The notes under the pieces were generated by a model that saw only the letters and a program-made list of their open reading frames with translations, was not told the DNA's origin and searched no databases. Of a DNA stretch of 64,000 nucleotides, positions 10,660 to 20,069 are shown in pieces (the first letter of the stretch is position 1; every line of letters begins with the position of its first letter). The stretch lies in contig BPHZ01000002.1 in NCBI GenBank assembly GCA_026003835.1, positions 310,001 to 374,000 on the forward strand. Direction: 5' to 3'. Source of the DNA: Herpetosiphonaceae bacterium. Lineage in GTDB: Bacteria; Chloroflexota; Chloroflexia; Chloroflexales; Herpetosiphonaceae. The translations under genes were made by a program, and so were the position numbers.

Positions 10660-11493
10660 ATGAAACGATCACTGTCACTCCTGCTGGTCTGCCTCATCGC
10701 CCTTTTCATTACAGCCTGTGGTGGAGAAACATCTCCAGGAGGCCCAGCCCAAATCGACCCTCCGTTTCCTCCACCAGGGCCTCTCGGCACCACACCCCAC
10801 GTCTACCCCGTCGAAACCGGCTGGTTCGACGGCAAAGCGGTCAAGTATTATAACTTTGGCACCAATACGCCGCTTGACCCTCAAGATCCCTCTCGCGTTG
10901 CTGTCGAGGGCGTTTGGGTTCTCACGACCGGTCTCAACCCCGATGGTAGTCCAATTCGCCTGGAAGGGCAGCACAACCTCTTTACGGTCATCCCGGGCGA
11001 TCCAGGCTACAGCGATCTCTGGCAACCTACCTTCGTCTATCCCCCAGCCGATTATCAGCCAAATAGCATTCGATCAGTCGATGAGCTTCTGGCTCGTGGG
11101 ATGCCCATGGAAAAACAGCCGCTGCTCGTCAACTGCCCTTTTGTCCCCATCGGCTCTGAACTTGCCGATAAGGCGCTTCCAATCGTCAAGGGCTGGGTCC
11201 GCGGACAGCTCGTGGAGTATTTTGATTTTGGACCGACCAGCGCAAAACCGGGCAAGCTTTATGCCTTTGTAACCGGCTTCGACGCCAGCGGCAATCCACA
11301 ACTTGTGCCCGGCCAACATGTTGTCTTTGACACAAGCCGGGAGTCACAGAACTACAGTGATTTTTGGCGTGTCCACTGGGTGAAGGTCGACTCAAGCTAC
11401 CGGGCCGACTCGATTCGCTCGGCCGGAGATGTTCCGCAGAATCAAGTGATCGTATCGACTATCGTTGTGAACTATCCACATAAACAGCAGTAG
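10660..11493 (+). CDS. Exported lipoprotein of unknown function
   Basis: 277 residues from ATG 10660, which follows AGGGGGAAGG. The signal peptide MKRSLSLLLVCLIALFITAC ends in a lipobox with Cys20. The mature part has two similar halves, each with a G-WxxGx-V(K/E)Y-(Y/F)(N/D)FG motif (GWFDGKAVKYYNFG and GWVRGQLVEYFDFG), then a G.....GQH.....P/DTSRESQNYSDFW segment, so it looks like an internal duplication of about 120 residues. The stop is five bases before the adenylate cyclase start, so the two are almost certainly co-transcribed. A periplasmic or surface sensor for the cyclase is possible. No known family recognised. Confidence 0.7.
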   Translation: MKRSLSLLLVCLIALFITACGGETSPGGPAQIDPPFPPPGPLGTTPHVYPVETGWFDGKAVKYYNFGTNTPLDPQDPSRVAVEGVWVLTTGLNPDGSPIRLEGQHNLFTVIPGDPGYSDLWQPTFVYPPADYQPNSIRSVDELLARGMPMEKQPLLVNCPFVPIGSELADKALPIVKGWVRGQLVEYFDFGPTSAKPGKLYAFVTGFDASGNPQLVPGQHVVFDTSRESQNYSDFWRVHWVKVDSSYRADSIRSAGDVPQNQVIVSTIVVNYPHKQQ

Positions 11494-11498
11494 GGGCT

Positions 11499-13553
11499 AT
11501 GAAACGGGCTCTTATCATTATTGTACTGTTCGCTCCCGCGATTGGCCTGGGCTGGCTGACCATCAATCCCCAGGCCGATCGATCCATTCAGGTTCCTATC
11601 TTGCACTTTTATGTCGTTACGTTTATCACCTTTTCCGCCGCTGTCATCTCAGCGATGCTCGTCAACGCCCTGGGGCTGCAAACCCATGCTCGTCATGTCC
11701 TGGCGGCGGCGGCGTTCGCCGTCATTGGCAGTATCTTTTTTTCTCATGGCATTACAACGCCGAACGCTCTGATCCAGCACAACCACCCGGCGGTGGAGTG
11801 GTCAGCCTGGCTCACCCTATTTGGAAGTGCGCTGCTCTTTGCCCTCGCCAGTATGGATGGTCCACAAGGGGCGCCGGCATGGCTATCGGTGCGGGGGATC
11901 ATCTCTAGCACTGTTCTGGGAGTAGCCATCTATTGCGCGATCATCGCCTTTGCTCCACACTGGCTGGATGCTCTTGATGATTTAGCGCTGCCCTGGCATA
12001 AGACGGCAATTTTTCTCAGCTCGCTGCTGCTGTGGGTGGTTGCCGCTGTGCGCCTGTGGCGCATATGGGTCGTTACTCGCAGCCGCGTCGATGGAGTCTT
12101 GACTTTTGTAGCCGTCTGGCTGGCGATCGCAACCGTCAGCATGCATCGCTATCCTGTCTGGAAGTTGAGCTGGTGGCTGTACCATCTGGTTTTGTTGGCA
12201 GCTTTCTTAATCGTCGTCTATATCCTGATCGCAGAGTACGAACAGGTTCGCCGTTTCCGCCTGATCCATTACTACCTTGGCACTTCGTTGATCCTGACCA
12301 CGCTGCTGGCGTTATCTGCATCGGCACTTTTTACCAGATTCTCGTATGATCGTCTGGTCTCCCAGGTTGAGAGTTCGGCGAGAGACATAACGAATAACCT
12401 GGCTCAAAGCCTGGCTAGCGATTTCCCGGACATCAATGATGCCGATGATCTGCGCACGCTGAGCAATCATCCAGAGTTGCATGCCCTGGTTACTCTACGC
12501 GTGAGCAGCTTTCCAATCGAGAATATTTTGGTCTACGATCTTTCCGGGGAGGTTATCTACGCCAGCGCACCGGAGTGGATTGGTGTTAAGGTTGAGAATC
12601 GCAGCGCGTTTGCCCAGGCGCTAGAGGGAATGACGCCGGTTGTGGTGCGTCCTCCACATGACACCTCAGCCAGCTATACGGCCAAGTCAACCGTTCATAT
12701 CATCGAGACCTTCGCGCCTATTCGCCCCGCCGGCACAGCAAATAACCAGCCGGTTGGCGTGATCTCGCTGCTCCAGGCTGCTCCACGCTTACAGCAGACA
12801 ATCATAAGTGCACGCGGCACTGGTCTTGCGACCGCCGCTGTAACAATGGGGTTGCTCTTTCTTGCGCTCCTATCAGTGGTCCGACGCGCAGATCGGATTA
12901 TTACCACGCGGACGGAGGAGCTATCAAAAGCCTACAGCGACCTGAGCGATCTTTCGGCACGGCTCAAGACCTACTCGGAATGGTTACTTGGACGTCACTT
13001 ACTCGACCGGGCTATTGCCAATCCTGATGCCCTGAGCCTGGTGCGGCAGGAGCGTACGATTTTATTTATGGACATTCGCAATTTTACTCACTGGAGCGAG
13101 GCGCATCCGCCTGAAGAGGTGGTAGCCATGCTGAACGCCTACTACGATACAATCGGATCGATCCTCACAACACATGGCGCGATCAAATCAAAGTTCTCCG
13201 CCGATGAAGCCATGTCCGTTTTTGCCAGCGCGGATCAGGCGGTGAAGGCGGCACTTGCACTGCGCGACAAAATTGGAACTCTCCTGCTCCAGCATGGGCT
13301 TGGGGCAGGTATTGGGCTGCACACCGGGCCACTGGTTGAAGGACTGTTAGGAAGCACTGAGGTGAAGTTCTACGATGTGATCGGCGATACCGTCAATACG
13401 GCGAAACGTATCGAGGGAGCGGCTGCTGAGAGAGAGGTTCTGCTATCGGAGGCCGTGCGGCAGTCTCTCAGCAGTGATGTTCTGCTTGGCCCGCCCCGCC
13501 AAATTACTGCAAAGGGCAAAGAAGAGCCGGTGACGGTCTATGCCTTATGTTGA
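11499..13553 (+). CDS. Membrane-bound class III adenylate/guanylate cyclase
   Basis: 684 residues. About seven hydrophobic helices fill the first 250 residues. A further helix follows (GTSLILTTLLALSASALF), then a Cache-like extracytoplasmic domain (about 275-430), another helix (GLATAAVTMGLLFLALLSVV) and a cytoplasmic coiled segment. The catalytic domain is at 515-684. It has the first metal Asp in ILFMDIRNFT, the second in KSKFSADEAMSVF, and the base-recognition Asp plus transition-state Asn and Arg in FYDVIGDTVNTAKR, so it should be active. The usual K.GD is KFSAD here. The product would be cyclic AMP (or GMP) in response to an external or lipoprotein-sensed signal. Operon with the lipoprotein five bases upstream. 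Confidence 0.9.
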   Translation: MKRALIIIVLFAPAIGLGWLTINPQADRSIQVPILHFYVVTFITFSAAVISAMLVNALGLQTHARHVLAAAAFAVIGSIFFSHGITTPNALIQHNHPAVEWSAWLTLFGSALLFALASMDGPQGAPAWLSVRGIISSTVLGVAIYCAIIAFAPHWLDALDDLALPWHKTAIFLSSLLLWVVAAVRLWRIWVVTRSRVDGVLTFVAVWLAIATVSMHRYPVWKLSWWLYHLVLLAAFLIVVYILIAEYEQVRRFRLIHYYLGTSLILTTLLALSASALFTRFSYDRLVSQVESSARDITNNLAQSLASDFPDINDADDLRTLSNHPELHALVTLRVSSFPIENILVYDLSGEVIYASAPEWIGVKVENRSAFAQALEGMTPVVVRPPHDTSASYTAKSTVHIIETFAPIRPAGTANNQPVGVISLLQAAPRLQQTIISARGTGLATAAVTMGLLFLALLSVVRRADRIITTRTEELSKAYSDLSDLSARLKTYSEWLLGRHLLDRAIANPDALSLVRQERTILFMDIRNFTHWSEAHPPEEVVAMLNAYYDTIGSILTTHGAIKSKFSADEAMSVFASADQAVKAALALRDKIGTLLLQHGLGAGIGLHTGPLVEGLLGSTEVKFYDVIGDTVNTAKRIEGAAAEREVLLSEAVRQSLSSDVLLGPPRQITAKGKEEPVTVYALC

Positions 13554-13618
13554 ACAATCAGCAGCCTCAGAGGCTCATCAACCGTAAGCCGGCAGCATTC
13601 CGTATATCAGGAGCTTTC

Positions 13619-15137
13619 ATGTCGAATAATACGCAGAATCACACAGACAAGAACAAGTCCAGCGCTGAGGGAGCAGGGTCTGCCCCAGTCGATCGCCTTG
13701 TGGAGACCAGACATAGCGTCGTTATCGATGGGCAGGAGATTCCATATACTGTTACGACCGGCACCCTTGTGCTCAAGGAGGAGGCGGAGGAGAACGGCGA
13801 TCGCTCGGGTGCGTTTGAGGGGGAGAAGCCGCGCGCCTCGGTGTTCTTTATCGCCTATACCCGGGATGGGATCGCGGATAAGAGCACGCGCCCGCTGACA
13901 TTCTCGTTCAACGGCGGTCCCGGCTCATCCTCGGTCTGGCTGCATCTGGGGGTGCTGGGGCCGCGCCGGGTGCTGATGGATGACATCGGCAACCTTCCTC
14001 CTCCGCCGTACCGTCTCGTCGCTAACCAGTTTTCGCTGCTGGACGTCACCGATCTGGTATTTATCGATCCGGTCAGCACCGGCTATAGCCGGCCTGTACC
14101 AGGCGAGAAGGCCAAGGATTTTCATAGCTTCAAGAAAGATATCGAGTCGGTGGGCGATTTCATCCGCCTGTACACCACGCGCTACCGGCGCTGGACATCG
14201 CCGAAGTTTCTCATCGGCGAGAGCTATGGAACCACACGCGCCGGAGGGCTGGCAGGCTATCTCCAGGAGCGGCAATGGGATGTACCTGAACGGTATCATG
14301 CTTGTCTCCTCAATTCTCGACTTCCAGACCGCTGAGTTCGATCCCGGCAATGACCTACCCTATATCCTCCATCTGCCAACCTATGCCGCGACGGCCTGGT
14401 ACCACAGGCGCCTGGCGGGTGCCCCTCAGGAGAATCTGCGGGCGCTGCTCGACGAAGTCGAAGCCTTTGCCATGGGCGAATATGCCTCGGCGCTCCTCAA
14501 GGGCGCAGCGCTGGAAGATCAGGAGCAGGTACGGATTGCGGACAGGCTGGCCCGCTATACCGGGCTTTCAGAGGACTATGTTAAACATGCGAATCTGCGC
14601 ATTGAGATTCACCGCTTTACAAAGGAGCTGCTGCGTGAGGAGCGGCGCACTGTTGGACGGCTGGATAGTCGCTTCACGGGCATCGACCGCGATGCGGTCG
14701 GCGAGACGCCGGAGTACGACCCAAGCCTGACAAATATAATCGGACCGTACACGGCAGCGCTCAATGACTATGTGCGTGGCGATCTCCAGTTTGAGTGCGA
14801 TCTGCCGTACGAGATTTTGAACCCACGTGTGTGGCCCTGGAGCTTCTCCGACCACGAGAACAAGTACGTCAGTGTCGCAGAGACTCTACGCAAGGCAATG
14901 ACGATCAATCCCTATCTCAACGTCTTTATCGCTCATGGATACTACGACCTTGCCACGCCATATTTTGCCACCGAGTACACGGTCAATCACCTGGGATTGG
15001 ATGCCGGCCTCCAGCAAAATATTTCAATGGGCTACTACGAGGCAGGGCATATGATGTATATTCATCGTCCATCGCTGGAAAAGCTGAAGGCGGATCTGGC
15101 CGGCTTCATAGGCTCTGCCATTCCAGCGCTGGAGTAA
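13619..15137 (+). pseudogene. Serine carboxypeptidase (peptidase S10), single frameshift
   Basis: The start ATG 13619 has AGGAG upstream. The first frame covers residues 1-220, including the oxyanion motif FNGGPGSSSVWL and the nucleophile Ser202 in GESYG. At 14270-14276 an apparent extra A (CGGCAATGGG) shifts the frame, which ends at 14335. The neighbouring frame continues GMYLNGIMLVSSILDFQT to TAA at 15137. That part carries the remaining triad members, Asp in GYYDLATPYFATEY and His in YEAGHMMYIH. With one base removed it is a complete peptidase of about 500 residues. No signal peptide is visible. It may be a sequencing error or a recent inactivation. It starts 66 bases after the cyclase stop. 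Confidence 0.85.
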
Positions 15138-15154
15138 CTGTAGGGAGCGATCCG

Positions 15155-15178
15155 GCGGGAGAGCAATTGCTCTCCCGC
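15155..15178. terminator. Perfect palindromic hairpin after peptidase S10
   Basis: A 24-bp perfect palindrome, half-site GCGGGAGAGCAA, 18 bases after the stop codon; a T run occurs about 20 bases later. Confidence 0.65.
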
Positions 15179-15199
15179 TGCCGCATCAGGTCATCATTT

Positions 15200-15424
15200 T
15201 TAATTGTGTGAACTTGGCAGCTGCTTGGGCTCGCCGGCGACGATCCAGGTTCGCAGTTCCGGGACCCACCCACACCGAATGAGGTAACCGTCGATCAGGG
15301 CATTGCTCACAGGAACAGCGACCATCCCCCGCCCTGGTATTTGCAGCGCAACATCGAGGCTTGCCGGCGAGCAGCGGATCACATTTGAGATCGCTGGAGC
15401 GTATCGGCTCCACTGCCCCGGCAC
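15200..15424 (-). CDS. Possible small ORF of unknown function
   Basis: A 74-codon frame (...SLDVALQIPGRGMVAVPVSN, ALIDGYLIRCGWVPELRTWI...) has protein-like composition. An overlapping frame (15186-15500) is also open, so this may be a frameshifted remnant. No RBS or family is evident. The whole interval 15138-15987 otherwise contains only a hairpin at each side and the promoter listed at 15889. Confidence 0.25.
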   Translation of the reverse strand: MPGQWSRYAPAISNVIRCSPASLDVALQIPGRGMVAVPVSNALIDGYLIRCGWVPELRTWIVAGEPKQLPSSHN

Positions 15425-15800
15425 GATCTGTCCGAATAATCACCAGTTGACCGTTCTCATCGCCGCAAATGAGTCGATCTGGAAGCTCCCAGAGGCACAA
15501 TAATCGGGCTCATCTCCCCTCCATACTTTTAGGGCTTATGGGTTCTTCGAACCCCGGATACCAGCGAGCGCTCATGCTTCGGGTGCGGCTATAGTAACAT
15601 AACGCGCGCCAATAGAGGGACGCGCCCGTCCGCCGGATCACGTTAGCGCACAGGTATGCAGCAGCGCCTCATATCTGGTCCCGGCCCACATGCAACGGCC
15701 TATCGACCCGATATTGACCTGTCATCAGTCGGGCTGGCAAGCTTCAGGGCCATGGCACCGCCCATACGCTGATCGCGCAGCGGCGCGAACAACGGGGGCT

Positions 15801-15827
15801 TGGGGGTGTCCCTCAACCCCCCATTTT
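15801..15827 (+). terminator. Hairpin with T tail in intergenic region
   Basis: GGGGGT / ACCCCC stem (about 15802-15821) with a short loop, followed by ATTTTT. It would terminate rightward transcription before the VOC gene's promoter. Confidence 0.55.
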
Positions 15828-15888
15828 TCCTGTTGGGGAGGGGGCATACGGCGACGTTGCCATGGCCCTGTGGCAAGCTTATGCCGGC

Positions 15889-15917
15889 TTGTGCTTAAGA
15901 TGATTGTGTGGTAATAT
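15889..15917 (+). promoter_or_regulatory. Sigma70-type promoter for VOC gene
   Basis: TTGTGC (15889-15894), 17 bases, TAATAT (15912-15917), about 70 bases before the start codon at 15988. Confidence 0.5.
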
Positions 15918-15987
15918 TAGAACAAATGTTTCGATGGGCGGGCCGTGACTGACATACGGCGGCCAGACGTGAGGAGGACACCGTTCT

Positions 15988-16335
15988 ATGGCGACGAATC
16001 GGATTGTGCAGGTTGAATGGCTATCGACGGATCTCAGCCGGTCGAGTGCGTTTTTTCACGAGCTGTTTGGCTGGGATTTTCAACCTTTTGGCGCTGACTA
16101 CCTGTATTACAAACATCCTGACGGCGGTGCAGGAGCCGGCATCCAGCGTTCCGATCACGTTCGGCCGGGAAACACGCCGGTCGCCTACATACACGTAGAC
16201 AATATCGAGGACTGCCTGGTGCGGGTGCAAGAGCTCGGAGGCAGGGTCGTCGTCCCCAGGACGGAGGTTCCCGACGCCGGCTGGTTTGCACATTTCGCCG
16301 ATCCCGACGGCAATGTTATTGGTCTTGTCGAGTAG
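15988..16335 (+). CDS. VOC-superfamily (glyoxalase-like) protein
   Basis: 115 residues with the vicinal-oxygen-chelate fold: VQVEWLSTDLSRSSAFFHEL, FGWDF, GNTPVAYIHVDNIEDCLVRV, and the ending FADPDGNVIGLVE. These match the glyoxalase/bleomycin-resistance/dioxygenase superfamily, most like the small stand-alone enzymes described as glyoxalase-like domain proteins. Substrate cannot be inferred. Start ATG 15988 has GAGGAGG upstream. It stands alone between a promoter and a hairpin. Confidence 0.85.
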   Translation: MATNRIVQVEWLSTDLSRSSAFFHELFGWDFQPFGADYLYYKHPDGGAGAGIQRSDHVRPGNTPVAYIHVDNIEDCLVRVQELGGRVVVPRTEVPDAGWFAHFADPDGNVIGLVE

Positions 16336-16361
16336 CGCGTATCTGTCGTATAGGCGTATGG

Positions 16362-16382
16362 GGCGGGGCACGGTGCCCCGCC
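16362..16382. terminator. Hairpin after VOC gene
   Basis: GC-rich near-perfect inverted repeat GGCGGGGCAC / GTGCCCCGCC centred on 16372, 26 bases after the stop; no T tail. Confidence 0.5.
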
Positions 16383-16481
16383 TCAGCATTTGCTGGATCT
16401 CTTTTTGCTGCATAAGGTGCAGCGTACCAAATCCTGAGAGTCGTTGATGCTCCAGGTTTTCCCCAAAGGAGTTCACATCAG

Positions 16482-17201
16482 ATGAGCGATCAATCTGAGT
16501 ATATGCCAGATCCACAGGCGGAACAGCAGCGGGTTCCCACCGGCATTCCGGGCCTTGATAGCCTGATCAAGGGTGGTTTTCTGCGCGGCGGACTCTACAT
16601 TATCGTCGGCACTCTTGGCGCAGGCAAGACGGTCTTCGTCCATCAGATCGCATTCAATCATCTTGCCGACAATGGGCGCGTCCTTTACCTCACGGTCCTC
16701 TCTGAGACACACACGCGCCTCCTTGGGCATATCAGGCGCTTCTCTTTCTTCAGGCCGGATGTGATTGGGATGTCACTCTCCTATATCAGCGGCTACCGTA
16801 TATTGCGGGACCAGGGAGCGCGCGCCTTGCTGCAAGTTATTCAACCGATGATCCGTGAACATAAAATTTCGCTGCTCATCGTCGATGGACTACCCCTGAT
16901 AATGCCTCATCAGCCTTACGACATCGCCACAGAAGAATTTCTCCACGATCTCCAGGCCTACTCTGAGATCACCCAATGCACCACGCTTGTGGTGACGCCG
17001 GCTTATCCGCACGTCTGGGAAAGCCAAGCCTTTCTTTTTGTTGACGGAGCAATCGAGCTGGCCGTGATGGGCACCGGACAGCTGCCATACCGGACTCTTG
17101 AGATCAAGAAGTTCCTGGCGACGGCGCACTATCACGGACCGCATATGTTCCAGATCAGGGATGAAGGCGTTGTCTTCCCCGAAGAGGACGGCCAGGAGTA
17201 G
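16482..17201 (+). CDS. KaiC-like RecA-fold ATPase (single domain)
   Basis: 239 residues, one RecA/KaiC domain: TGIPGLDSLIKGGFLRGGLY, Walker A GTLGAGKT (43-50), a Walker B-like LLIVDGLPL, and ITQCTTLVVTPA. KaiC-like proteins of this size in non-cyanobacteria act as ATP-dependent signalling or gas/energy switches and are commonly encoded next to histidine kinases. That holds here: a histidine kinase starts 140 bases downstream on the same strand. The start has AAAGGAG upstream. The role is inferred from context; it is not a circadian KaiC, having only one domain. Confidence 0.8.
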   Translation: MSDQSEYMPDPQAEQQRVPTGIPGLDSLIKGGFLRGGLYIIVGTLGAGKTVFVHQIAFNHLADNGRVLYLTVLSETHTRLLGHIRRFSFFRPDVIGMSLSYISGYRILRDQGARALLQVIQPMIREHKISLLIVDGLPLIMPHQPYDIATEEFLHDLQAYSEITQCTTLVVTPAYPHVWESQAFLFVDGAIELAVMGTGQLPYRTLEIKKFLATAHYHGPHMFQIRDEGVVFPEEDGQE

Positions 17202-17340
17202 CAGCGGGCTCTCAATCCAGCAGCGGCAAGAGATTCTGAAAGAGGCCGTTCTTGATCTTCCAACATCGACCTGTCTAAATCGTCAAGGTAGAGCTATAAT
17301 AGGCTAGGGACGATGTCCTGGACGCGAGGAAGGAGAGGGT

Positions 17341-19023
17341 ATGAGCTTGAAGGAAGATCCGTTTTCAACACCGATCCCCCTGGATCGGGATACGTTCATG
17401 CGGCAACTGATCGCCAGCCTGGGGCACTTGAATGAGGCTATCCTTGGGAGCGATGTCGCCGGGGCGTATATTATGAACGTCGGGCTCTCCATGGGCGCTG
17501 CCATTGAGGCCGAGTATAAACGCTTCTGGGGTATTGATCGGCCTTTTACCCTCGATGAGTATGCCCATGTTATTGTTGATCTCAAGCAGAAAATTCAGGG
17601 CAATTTTTCTCTTGTCTCAAAAGATCCCACGAAAATCGTCGTATCTACGACATCCTGCCCCTTCGATGACTTTGTGCGCCGGTCGCCCTCGCTCTGTTTT
17701 ATGACCAGCTCGGTCTTTGGCGGAATTGCCGCGCGCAACTTCGGCTACGGTAAAACAGTGCTTCATAAACGTATTGCCCTCGGTGATCCCGGCTGCTATG
17801 TGACCGTCTACCTGCAGCGGACGCCGGAGGCAGCGGCGGCGATCGGCAAAGAGTATTACCCGGATATCGACCGGGCGAGCTCTGATATTGCCGAGCAGCT
17901 GCGTCTCATGGATAGCGTTCGCTGGTTATACAGTCAGCTCCACGAGACTCGCGCGCGTTGGGAGGAGCTTGTGCATGGAGCGGCCGAGGCTATCTGTATC
18001 CTCTCGCTCGACGGCAGGATCTCTTTTGCGAATGCACGCTGGCGCAACGTCCTTGGCGTTGAGAGCGGCGAGCTGATCGGAGAAACAGTTGATCGGTTGA
18101 CGCATCCCGAGGATCGGCAGCAGCTTGTTGCTGCGGTGGCGCAGGCGAGCGCCGGCGAGCGAGTATTCGGATGGTCGGTGCGACTGAGGGATCGCCATGA
18201 GGCCTGGCGTGACCTATTGGTAAGCCTGAGCCCTATCCGCGATGATGTCGGTGCGGTAACAGGTGTCCTGGGCATCTTCCACGATGTGACTGAGGAGCGT
18301 AACACACAGCGGCTGAAGGATCACTTCCTGGCGGCGGCATCACATGAGCTGCGCACGCCGCTTACCTCCATCAAAACCGCGACTGAGCTGCTCCTGCGGA
18401 ACCTCAACACAAAGGGTACTATCGAGCCGGATCTGCTGGCTCGGCGCCTGGAGATTATCCGGCAGGAAGCCGACCGGCTGGTTTTGTTCAGCACAGAGTT
18501 GCTCGATGTGGCGCAGCTGCAGAAGGGCAAGCTCCCGATGCAACTTACGGTGCAGGACTTGAATGATCTGGTCCAGCGCTGTGTTTCCCGGCAGCAAGAG
18601 CTTCTCGGCAGCTCGTCTCCTCACATCATCACCTTTCAGCCATTCCCGAACCCGTTGTTGGTCAGAGTGGAGGCCGGGCGAATCGAGCAGGTGATAACCA
18701 ACCTGCTTACGAATGCTGTGAAGTACTCGCCGGAAGGTGGGGAGGTTGTGGTAAGCGTTCAGCCCGATGGATCGCGGGTGCGGCTTAGCGTTGCCGATCG
18801 GGGCATCGGTATTCCCCAACAAGATCTGCCGAAGATCTTCACCCCGTTTTTCCGCGCCTCGAACGCTTCATCGGATAGGTTTATGGGCTTGGGGCTTGGG
18901 CTGTATATCAGCCGGGCGGTTGTCGAAGCGCACGGGGGCGAGCTGCTAATCGAGAGTTCCGAGGGTCGCGGAACAACTGCCACAATGGTACTGCCGTTGC
19001 ACAGTGAAGACACGCCTCTTTAG
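17341..19023 (+). CDS. Sensor histidine kinase with MetOD1 and PAS domains
   Basis: 560 residues, no membrane helix. Residues about 10-165 form a methanogen output domain 1 (MetOD1): STTSCPFDDFVRRSPSLCFM, then FGGIAARNFGYGKTVLHKRI. A PAS domain follows (about 205-320; GAAEAICILSLDGRISFANA, IFHDVTEERN). The transmitter has HisKA with phospho-acceptor His335 in ASHELRTP, then an ATPase domain with N box NLLTNAVKYS, G1 DRGIGIP and G2 GLGLGLYIS. It is a soluble kinase. No receiver or regulator gene is adjacent, but the KaiC-like ATPase upstream is a likely partner. ATG 17341 is preceded by GGAAGGAGAGG. Confidence 0.88.
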   Translation: MSLKEDPFSTPIPLDRDTFMRQLIASLGHLNEAILGSDVAGAYIMNVGLSMGAAIEAEYKRFWGIDRPFTLDEYAHVIVDLKQKIQGNFSLVSKDPTKIVVSTTSCPFDDFVRRSPSLCFMTSSVFGGIAARNFGYGKTVLHKRIALGDPGCYVTVYLQRTPEAAAAIGKEYYPDIDRASSDIAEQLRLMDSVRWLYSQLHETRARWEELVHGAAEAICILSLDGRISFANARWRNVLGVESGELIGETVDRLTHPEDRQQLVAAVAQASAGERVFGWSVRLRDRHEAWRDLLVSLSPIRDDVGAVTGVLGIFHDVTEERNTQRLKDHFLAAASHELRTPLTSIKTATELLLRNLNTKGTIEPDLLARRLEIIRQEADRLVLFSTELLDVAQLQKGKLPMQLTVQDLNDLVQRCVSRQQELLGSSSPHIITFQPFPNPLLVRVEAGRIEQVITNLLTNAVKYSPEGGEVVVSVQPDGSRVRLSVADRGIGIPQQDLPKIFTPFFRASNASSDRFMGLGLGLYISRAVVEAHGGELLIESSEGRGTTATMVLPLHSEDTPL

Positions 19024-19156
19024 AGCAGTGGGGACGCGAGGGGGGCGTCAATCCGCCCAACTCTCAGTCGGGGGAGGATGTCACGCCTGCCTCTATTCAG
19101 CATGTGCAGCTTCGACGCCTATAGCCTTTACAGCGAGATGATCCGGCAGTCTTCAA

Positions 19157-19462
19157 CTAAGTCTGCGCCTCCAAACAGGTAACCCCGTTAGCTCCAACCA
19201 CTGCGTTATGGACGGTTCCCGCGGGAAGCTCCAGCCGATCGCCTGGCCGTAGCTCGATCTGCTCGCCCTGCGTGGGCAGCCCGAAGGTAATCGAACCCTC
19301 GGCCACATAGAGAACTTTATGGAAGGGATGGCTGTGGGTGGCGTAGCGTTCTCCGGGGCCGTTGCTCCATGAATAGGGCCGCAGTCCCTCGGCGACCATA
19401 CGCTCCCACAGCGCGGCCGCCGTCGGCGGCCGCGCCTCCTCCCAGCGTATCACCTTTGCCAT
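19157..19462 (-). CDS. Cupin-domain protein
   Basis: 101 residues from ATG 19462 (AAGGGGAA upstream). A single cupin barrel: RYATHSHPFHKVLYVAEGSI, the first metal-binding motif with three His, and PGDRLELPAGTVHNAVV, the second with one His. It is probably a metal-binding sensor or small isomerase/dioxygenase-type protein; the substrate is unknown. It lies directly downstream of the small gene at 19495-19761 on the same strand, likely in one transcript. Confidence 0.8.
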   Translation of the reverse strand: MAKVIRWEEARPPTAAALWERMVAEGLRPYSWSNGPGERYATHSHPFHKVLYVAEGSITFGLPTQGEQIELRPGDRLELPAGTVHNAVVGANGVTCLEAQT

Positions 19463-19494
19463 CGCATTCCCCTTCACTATAGGGGCCGATACTG

Positions 19495-19761
19495 TCACTC
19501 CCCTAGCGCCGTACTACTCTCCCCCTCCGTGCCTGGAAGGGACACGCCTGCCATGCGCAGCAGCTCCTCCCACTGCTGGGCCAACCCATAGCGTGTCCAG
19601 ATCTGTCGCCCCTCCTCTAGAACCTCTCGCCCCTCCTCACTTGCGGCCAGGTCCCGCAGCATTTCCTGTACATCCGGGTGGCTGGCTGTCTGTCGAGCAA
19701 TGGCCGCTGCCTGCTCTGGTGTCCTACCAGACTGGATAAGGCTTTCGAGGCCCAAGTCCAT
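19495..19761 (-). CDS. Hypothetical helical protein upstream of cupin gene
   Basis: 88 residues from ATG 19761 (TTGAGG upstream; a GTG at 19794 is possible). Strongly alpha-helical and acidic: LESLIQSGRTPEQAAAIARQ, HPDVQEMLRDLAASEEGREV, WEELLRMAG. No cysteine or membrane helix. The stop is 32 bases before the cupin ATG, so the pair is likely co-transcribed. Family not recognised. Confidence 0.55.
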   Translation of the reverse strand: MDLGLESLIQSGRTPEQAAAIARQTASHPDVQEMLRDLAASEEGREVLEEGRQIWTRYGLAQQWEELLRMAGVSLPGTEGESSTALGE

Positions 19762-19980
19762 AGGCGACCTCAACGTACGTGCCACTCTATTCACTTTCAG
19801 GATGTTCTGCTGCGATGGGGGCAGTATAGCATCTCATACGCTCTACGTCTAGCTCATTTCGATTAAAAAAAGATAGGCGCTAGCGATAAAAATAGCGCCT
19901 ACGAAGGTTGCCATGGGCCGGGATATGGTGAATCACGGGCCGGCATGGTCCTGCAGACGATATTGACGGCATATTCGCCA

Positions 19981-20009
19981 TTGACGATAGCGCGCTTCCT
20001 TTGTATATT
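19981..20009 (+). promoter_or_regulatory. Sigma70 promoter of HU gene
   Basis: TTGACG (19981-19986), 17-base spacer, TATATT (20004-20009). It predicts a leader of about 55 nt before the HU start at 20070. Confidence 0.65.
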
Positions 20010-20069
20010 GAACAGTAAGAGCGTTGGAACATCCCGCTGTGAAGGGATGCTTGAGAGAAAGGACTTGCC

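Noticed and set aside
16482..17201. Circadian KaiC clock component
   Set aside because: Only one RecA domain and no kaiA or kaiB gene; the family is much broader than the clock proteins.
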